From assembly GCF_029263575.1 (NCBI RefSeq), contig NZ_JAJUFV010000010.1, positions 1 to 35,058 of the forward strand: 35,058 bases of DNA, in the 5' to 3' direction. The DNA is from Microbacterium sp. (GTDB taxonomy: Bacteria; Actinomycetota; Actinomycetes; Actinomycetales; Microbacteriaceae). Below are positions 31,305 to 35,058 of the stretch, piece after piece. The translations under genes were made by a program, and so were the position numbers. The notes beneath the pieces were generated by a model. It was not told the DNA's origin. It did not search any database and saw nothing but the letters and a program-made list of their open reading frames with translations. The number at the start of each line of letters is the position of its first letter. Positions within the stretch are counted from its first letter, which is position 1.

Positions 31305-32098
31305 CGTCGACGGCCACGAATGGCCTTGATCATCATCTGGATCGCGATCGCCACCAGGTAGATGACGAAGAGCATGTTCCCGGTGAACGGGTCGATGAGC
31401 GTGGCCAGCCACGCCCCCAGGGCCGTGGTCGTGCATGCCGACAGGCCGATGATCGCGGCTGCGAGCAGATCGACGTTGCGGTGGCGGAGGTTTCCGACCG
31501 TTCCCGAGACCGCGGTCGGGATCATCATGAGCAGCGACGTACCCTTGGCCTCGAGATCGCTCGTGCCGAAGACGAGCATCAGCACGGGAACGACGATGAC
31601 GCCGCCGCCGACGCCGATGAGCCCGGCGATGACTCCGGTGAAGACGCCGACCAGGGCGAGGCCTGCGCCGTTGATCCAACCCAGTTCGAACCCGGCATCA
31701 CGGGCTGGCACCACGAGGAACAGGCTCACGATCACGATCACGAGGAAGGCGACGAACCCCCAGCGCAACGCCGTCTGAGAGATGCGCGGCAGCAGCCGCG
31801 TGCCGATCTGCGCACCGATAACGGCGCCGGCGGCGAGGATCAGCGCAGGAATCCACGCGACCGACCCCGACGTGGCATACGAGACCACTCCCACGCTGGC
31901 CGTGGGAACGATCGCCGCCAGCGAGGTTCCTGCGGCAAGGCGCTGGTCGAAGGGAAGCAGCAGCACGAGAAGCGGAACGATGACCGTGCCGCCGCCGACG
32001 CCGAACAGACCGGAGAGGAGCCCCGCGGTCAGACCGATCACGACGAAGAAGATGTACGCGCGCGGGCCTCGAACTCTCGCCGCTGTCTCCGACATCAT
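31301..32098 (-). CDS. TauE/SafE-type sulfite/anion exporter
   Basis: A 265-residue membrane protein with about eight hydrophobic segments. It has the duplicated family motif GLFGVGGGTVIVPLL (near residue 28) and GLIGVGGGVIVVPVL (near residue 158), the hallmark of the TauE/SafE family, which exports sulfite, sulfoacetate or similar anions. The substrate is unknown. The start is a double ATG (32098/32095) with no clear ribosome-binding site. It lies upstream of, and shares 31-base spacing with, the hadA run. Confidence 0.9.
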   Translation of the reverse strand: MMSETAARVRGPRAYIFFVVIGLTAGLLSGLFGVGGGTVIVPLLVLLLPFDQRLAAGTSLAAIVPTASVGVVSYATSGSVAWIPALILAAGAVIGAQIGTRLLPRISQTALRWGFVAFLVIVIVSLFLVVPARDAGFELGWINGAGLALVGVFTGVIAGLIGVGGGVIVVPVLMLVFGTSDLEAKGTSLLMMIPTAVSGTVGNLRHRNVDLLAAAIIGLSACTTTALGAWLATLIDPFTGNMLFVIYLVAIAIQMMIKAIRGRRR

Positions 32099-32139
32099 CG
32101 AGGCATAATCTTCCGCACCCGCCCAGCCTACTCCCGTCG

Positions 32140-32895
32140 TCAGCTGATCGTGATGGGCGTTCCCAACGGCAAAGTCTCGGCCAGGTAGGTGATGTCTTCA
32201 TTGCTGAGACGGATGCAACCGTGGCTGGCGGCCTCGCCGATGCTGCCGCTGTCGTCGGTGCCGTGCATTCCGATCTGCCCCGGCCCGCCGCCGAAGCTGT
32301 TGAGCACGTCGGAGAACGCTGAGATTCCGTAGGCGTAGGGACCGTATCCGTGGTTGGTGGGCGCGAGCAGTTCGGTGAGGTAGAAGCTGCCCACGGGCGT
32401 CGGGGTGTCGCCTGTGCCGACAGCCGCTGCGAAGGTCTCGACCGGCTCGTTGTCTTTCAGCAGCGTGACGGTGCGGTCAGCCGTCGAGACGTCCAGGCTG
32501 TAGTGCAGCGAGGCAACGGTGACGCTGGCCGCATCGATCCACCCGACCGAGCCGTTCGGGCGCATCGGCAGCTTCACGCGCATCCAGTCGCCCTCGGATG
32601 CCTCAACCAAGAACGTCAGTGGCGCACCGGACGCGATGGGGTTGGCAAAACGCGCCACCTCGGCACCCTCAGGTGCGTCGTAGGCGATGACCTCCGGTCC
32701 CACCGCCGTGGCAGCCTTCCCCACGCTGAACTCGATCGGCGCGGAGTCTGCGTCCTGCGAGGGAGCCGGTTGTGGGTGAACCGGCGCCGACACGGTGGGC
32801 TCAGGTTCAACATCGGGCTGCGGTGCGGCGCATCCGGCCAAGACAGCGGCGATGACAACGCCAGCGGCAACGAAAGTGATCAGTCGTGAACGCAC
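32140..32895 (-). CDS. Lipoprotein L,D-transpeptidase (YkuD family)
   Basis: The 251-residue product has a lipoprotein signal with lipobox VLAGC (Cys22), a Pro/Glu-rich linker, a small beta domain with SH3-like character (about 68-126) and a C-terminal YkuD domain. The catalytic motif is HGTDDSGSIGEAASHGCIRLS, with His211 and Cys228. Such enzymes form 3-3 peptidoglycan cross-links or attach proteins to the wall, outside the membrane. The start is GTG at 32895 with AAGGGAC upstream. It follows a terminator that separates it from the preceding secreted protein gene. Confidence 0.92.
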   Translation of the reverse strand: MRSRLITFVAAGVVIAAVLAGCAAPQPDVEPEPTVSAPVHPQPAPSQDADSAPIEFSVGKAATAVGPEVIAYDAPEGAEVARFANPIASGAPLTFLVEASEGDWMRVKLPMRPNGSVGWIDAASVTVASLHYSLDVSTADRTVTLLKDNEPVETFAAAVGTGDTPTPVGSFYLTELLAPTNHGYGPYAYGISAFSDVLNSFGGGPGQIGMHGTDDSGSIGEAASHGCIRLSNEDITYLAETLPLGTPITIS

Positions 32896-32917
32896 GATGC
32901 GTCCCTTCGATGTGCAT

Positions 32918-32954
32918 GAGCGTGCCCCGTCCGATGACCAGACGGGGCACGCTC
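32918..32954 (-). terminator. Terminator hairpin after the secreted-protein gene
   Basis: Perfect 14-bp arms GAGCGTGCCCCGTC and GACGGGGCACGCTC with a 9-base loop, starting 15 bases past the stop of the secreted-protein gene. No U-tract. It stands just before the L,D-transpeptidase ribosome-binding site. Confidence 0.8.
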
Positions 32955-32969
32955 GATGAAAGACTTCGC

Positions 32970-33650
32970 TCAGCCGGCGAAGGTCGCTTCTTCTTCAACG
33001 GGAACCGGAACGACGGCCTCCGGCTCTTCCGTGAAGTAGTAGTTGTCGCCCGCGAACGAGATGCTGCGCACGAGTGCCTCAGCACCGGTGTCGACGAAGA
33101 CGCCGACGGCGAGCACCTCGGGGGCAGCGCCTGCGTCGATGGCGCCCTGGAAGGCCGTCTGGATCTCGGCGAAGGTGTGCGGGCCCTCAGTGAGGATGAC
33201 TTCGCCATCGATCCTCACCTCCCAGCTGGAGTACCACTCGGCGTCGGTCGCCGGCGTGCCCGGGTCGACCGGGCGCAGGGTTGTGAAGCCGAGGTTCTCG
33301 CCGTCGGGGTTGAAGAAGATGGGGTACTGGAAGTAGGTGTCGCCGTCGGCATCGACAGCCGAGCTCTCGACCAGCGAGGTGAACGTGTCGGGCCCGGCGA
33401 CGTCGATGATCCCGCCGTACAGAAGCTGCGTCTTGCCGGTCAGCGTGATGCCCGTCTCGTCATCAACCGGTGCCGTCTCCGGCTGCGGGTTGCCGGTGAA
33501 CCAACCAGCCGGGTACGAGTCTCCTTCGACGCCTTTAGGTGCGTCGGGAACGTAGACATCGGCGGCGAGGGCGGGGGCCGCGAGCAGCATCGAGCCTGCC
33601 AGGAGCGACGAGCTGATGGCCGCGGTGACGGCCAGTCGGGTCTTCTTCAT
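32970..33650 (-). CDS. Secreted protein of unknown family
   Basis: The 226-residue product has a clear Sec signal peptide (MKKTRLAVTAAISSSLLAGSMLLAAPALA, cut near residue 29-30) and no later membrane segment or anchor. The mature part is acidic and rich in Pro, Asp and Thr (VYVPDAPKGVEGDSYPAGWFTG, WYSSWEVRIDGEVILTEG), with regular beta-strand-like patterns. I do not recognise a domain. The ATG at 33650 was chosen because the signal peptide begins there; a frame open to 33710 adds 20 residues that do not fit. There is no strong ribosome-binding site. A perfect inverted repeat (33742-33759) upstream may control it. Confidence 0.82.
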   Translation of the reverse strand: MKKTRLAVTAAISSSLLAGSMLLAAPALAADVYVPDAPKGVEGDSYPAGWFTGNPQPETAPVDDETGITLTGKTQLLYGGIIDVAGPDTFTSLVESSAVDADGDTYFQYPIFFNPDGENLGFTTLRPVDPGTPATDAEWYSSWEVRIDGEVILTEGPHTFAEIQTAFQGAIDAGAAPEVLAVGVFVDTGAEALVRSISFAGDNYYFTEEPEAVVPVPVEEEATFAG

Positions 33651-33741
33651 CAGAGCAACTTTCGTGGGGAGGAGCGTCGGGTTCCTCGCGGCCGCGGAAG
33701 CACAGCACACGAGACGTTCAGGCTCTAGCGGACGTCACGGA

Positions 33742-33759
33742 CATCTGTCTATACAGATG
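33742..33759. promoter_or_regulatory. Perfect inverted repeat upstream of the secreted-protein gene
   Basis: CATCTGT-CTAT-ACAGATG, 7-bp perfect arms. It contains TATAGA on the minus strand (33748-33753), a plausible -10 for the secreted-protein gene about 95 bases before its start. It may be a repressor operator; no regulator gene is next to it. Confidence 0.5.
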
Positions 33760-33808
33760 AATCAAAGTTGCCGTGGTGTTACTTTAGCCGGCCTCCGTCT
33801 CCCCGGTC

Positions 33809-33859
33809 GCACAGCAAGAGACCCGCCACGCCGAGGGCGTAACGGGTCTCTTGCTGTGC
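33809..33859 (-). terminator. Terminator hairpin after rplQ
   Basis: Perfect 17-bp arms GCACAGCAAGAGACCCG and CGGGTCTCTTGCTGTGC, with a further ACGCC/GGCGT pairing inside the loop. It begins nine bases after the rplQ stop and ends the alpha (rpoA-rplQ) operon. No U-tract. Confidence 0.85.
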
Positions 33860-33868
33860 GTTGTGGGC

Positions 33869-34582
33869 TTACTTGCCGGCCTCTTCGAATCCAGCGGCCT
33901 CGGCGGCCTCAGCCGTGCGGAACCAGACCTCAGCGACCGTCTGCTCGTACCACTGCCCGTCGGGACGGTGGTACTTCATCGAGTCCTTGTTGCCCTTGAT
34001 CTCGAAGCCCTCAGGCGCCGAGCCGTCTTCGTTCGGCGCGGCGGAGTCGGCGCCGAATCCGCCGTCGACGACGGCGGCAGCGGCCGCGGCATCCGCAGCT
34101 GCGCCCTCTTCCTGCGACTCAGCGCCGGCGTCGGCGGCAACGTCGGTCTCAGCGGGCTTCTCGGCCTTGGCGGGCTTCTCAGCCTTCGGCGCGGGCTTGC
34201 TGGTGGCCTTCTTCTTCGGGGTGACAGGCTCGAGGACGAGCTCGATCACGGCCATCGGCGCGTTGTCGCCCTTGCGGAAGCCGACCTTCGTGATGCGGGT
34301 GTATCCACCCTCGCGCTCAGCGACCTGCGGGGCGATCTCAGCGAACAGAGTGTGCACGACGCTCTTGTCACCGATGACGCTCAGCACGCGACGGCGTGCG
34401 TGCAGGTCGCCGCGCTTGGCGAAGGTGATCAGACGCTCAGCGAATGGACGCAGGCGCTTGGCCTTGGTCTCGGTCGTCTTGATCGACTTGTGGGTGAACA
34501 GCGCAGCGGCGAGGTTGGCAAGCAGCAGGCGCTCGTGTGCGGGGCCGCCTCCGAGGCGGGGACCCTTGGTGGGCTTAGGCAT
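33869..34582 (-). CDS. rplQ: 50S ribosomal protein L17 with long C-terminal extension
   Basis: The first 120 residues are canonical L17: [68 protein letters not shown]. Bacterial L17 is usually 115-130 residues; this one has 237. After a Lys/Ala/Pro linker and an Ala/Glu/Asp-rich stretch comes a small C-terminal module ([41 protein letters not shown]) that resembles the short IKGN...YHxP...YY modules (sunset-domain-like) of actinobacterial proteins. Long L17 tails occur in actinobacteria, so the tail is probably real. It follows rpoA by 34 bases and is closed by a strong hairpin. Confidence 0.95.
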   Translation of the reverse strand: MPKPTKGPRLGGGPAHERLLLANLAAALFTHKSIKTTETKAKRLRPFAERLITFAKRGDLHARRRVLSVIGDKSVVHTLFAEIAPQVAEREGGYTRITKVGFRKGDNAPMAVIELVLEPVTPKKKATSKPAPKAEKPAKAEKPAETDVAADAGAESQEEGAAADAAAAAAVVDGGFGADSAAPNEDGSAPEGFEIKGNKDSMKYHRPDGQWYEQTVAEVWFRTAEAAEAAGFEEAGK

Positions 34583-34616
34583 ATTGGTCTAACTCCTGGT
34601 CAGAATTTCGGGGAGG

Positions 34617-35058
34617 TCAGAAGGACTCGTCTTCGCCTGCGCCGTAGAAGTGGGCGCCGTCGAAACCGGGCACCGAATCCTTGAGCGACAGACCGAGCGA
34701 GATGAGCTTGTCGCGCACCTCGTCGACCGACTTCTGGCCGAAGTTGCGGATGTTCATGAGCTGCGTCTCCGACAGCGCCACGAGCTCGGACACCGTGTTG
34801 ATGCCCTCGCGCTTGAGGCAGTTGTAGGAGCGGACCGACAGGTCGAGGTCCTCGATCGGCATCGACAGCTCGCTGGAGAGCACGGGCTCGACAGGTGCCG
34901 GGCCGATCTCGATGCCCTCTGCCTCGACGTTCAGCTCGCGAGCGAGGCCGAACAGTTCGGTCAGGGTCTTCGCAGCCGAGGCGACAGCATCCCGCGGGAG
35001 CATGCTGTTCTTCGTCTCGACGTCGAGGATGAGCTTGTCGAAGTCGGTGCGCTCACCG
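34617..35058 (-). CDS. rpoA: RNA polymerase alpha subunit, C-terminal part (runs off the window)
   Basis: The reading frame is open to the right edge, so the N-terminal domain lies outside. What is present begins [25 protein letters not shown], the end of the alpha-NTD, then a linker and the alpha-CTD ([52 protein letters not shown]), which binds UP elements and activators. The first Met in view (35003) is internal, not the start. It is followed by rplQ, as in other bacteria. Confidence 0.96.
   Translation of the reverse strand, partial: GERTDFDKLILDVETKNSMLPRDAVASAAKTLTELFGLARELNVEAEGIEIGPAPVEPVLSSELSMPIEDLDLSVRSYNCLKREGINTVSELVALSETQLMNIRNFGQKSVDEVRDKLISLGLSLKDSVPGFDGAHFYGAGEDESF

Overview
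The window looks like a chromosomal segment of a high-G+C actinobacterium of the family Microbacteriaceae, most probably Microbacterium or a close relative. The evidence is the strong G+C bias at third codon positions, the gene order tRNA-Trp/secE/nusG/rplK, the long acidic N-terminus of NusG, the extended C-terminus of ribosomal protein L17, and leaderless GTG starts behind TANNNT -10 boxes. This placement is inferred from family knowledge, not from a database search. I see no IS element, prophage, CRISPR array, integrase or rRNA.

Layout from left to right. 1-3.1 kb: rplK, nusG, secE and tRNA-Trp, all on the minus strand, with a small divergent cassette (decayed WYL-type regulator plus a VOC-family gene) between nusG and rplK. 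3.3-11 kb: a minus-strand group gabT, gabD, a second succinate-semialdehyde-dehydrogenase-like gene and poxB, divergent from a PucR-family regulator. 11-14 kb: a TetR-type repressor coupled to a class-C-like serine hydrolase and divergent from a class-A-like beta-lactamase-fold protein; the shared intergenic region has two related operators. 14-17.3 kb: a RamB-like regulator divergent from malate synthase aceB. 17.4-20.4 kb: an acyl-CoA dehydrogenase divergent from aspartate aminotransferase.

20.4-31.3 kb: eleven minus-strand genes with overlaps or gaps of at most 17 bases, starting at a leaderless promoter upstream of a HadA-like dehydratase. The first five are housekeeping or salvage genes (hadA-like, hadB-like, murB, pnuC, nadR). 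The last six form an unbroken chain of overlapping genes: a MoxR-type AAA+ ATPase, an unknown 226-residue protein, a fused HExxH-peptidase/VWA protein, an unknown helical 202-residue protein, a PaaK-like adenylate-forming enzyme and a membrane-anchored GH16 glucanase. This six-gene block is the best candidate for an undescribed system: a MoxR/VWA chaperone-type core with two orphan proteins, an acyl-activating enzyme and a cell-surface hydrolase.

31.3-35 kb: a TauE/SafE-type exporter, a lipoprotein L,D-transpeptidase, a secreted protein of unknown family, rplQ and the 3' part of rpoA, which runs off the right edge.

No stretch over 300 bases lacks a gene. The intergenic regions carry several long perfect hairpins without U-tails (probably terminators) and a set of inverted or direct repeats that look like operators for the adjacent regulators.
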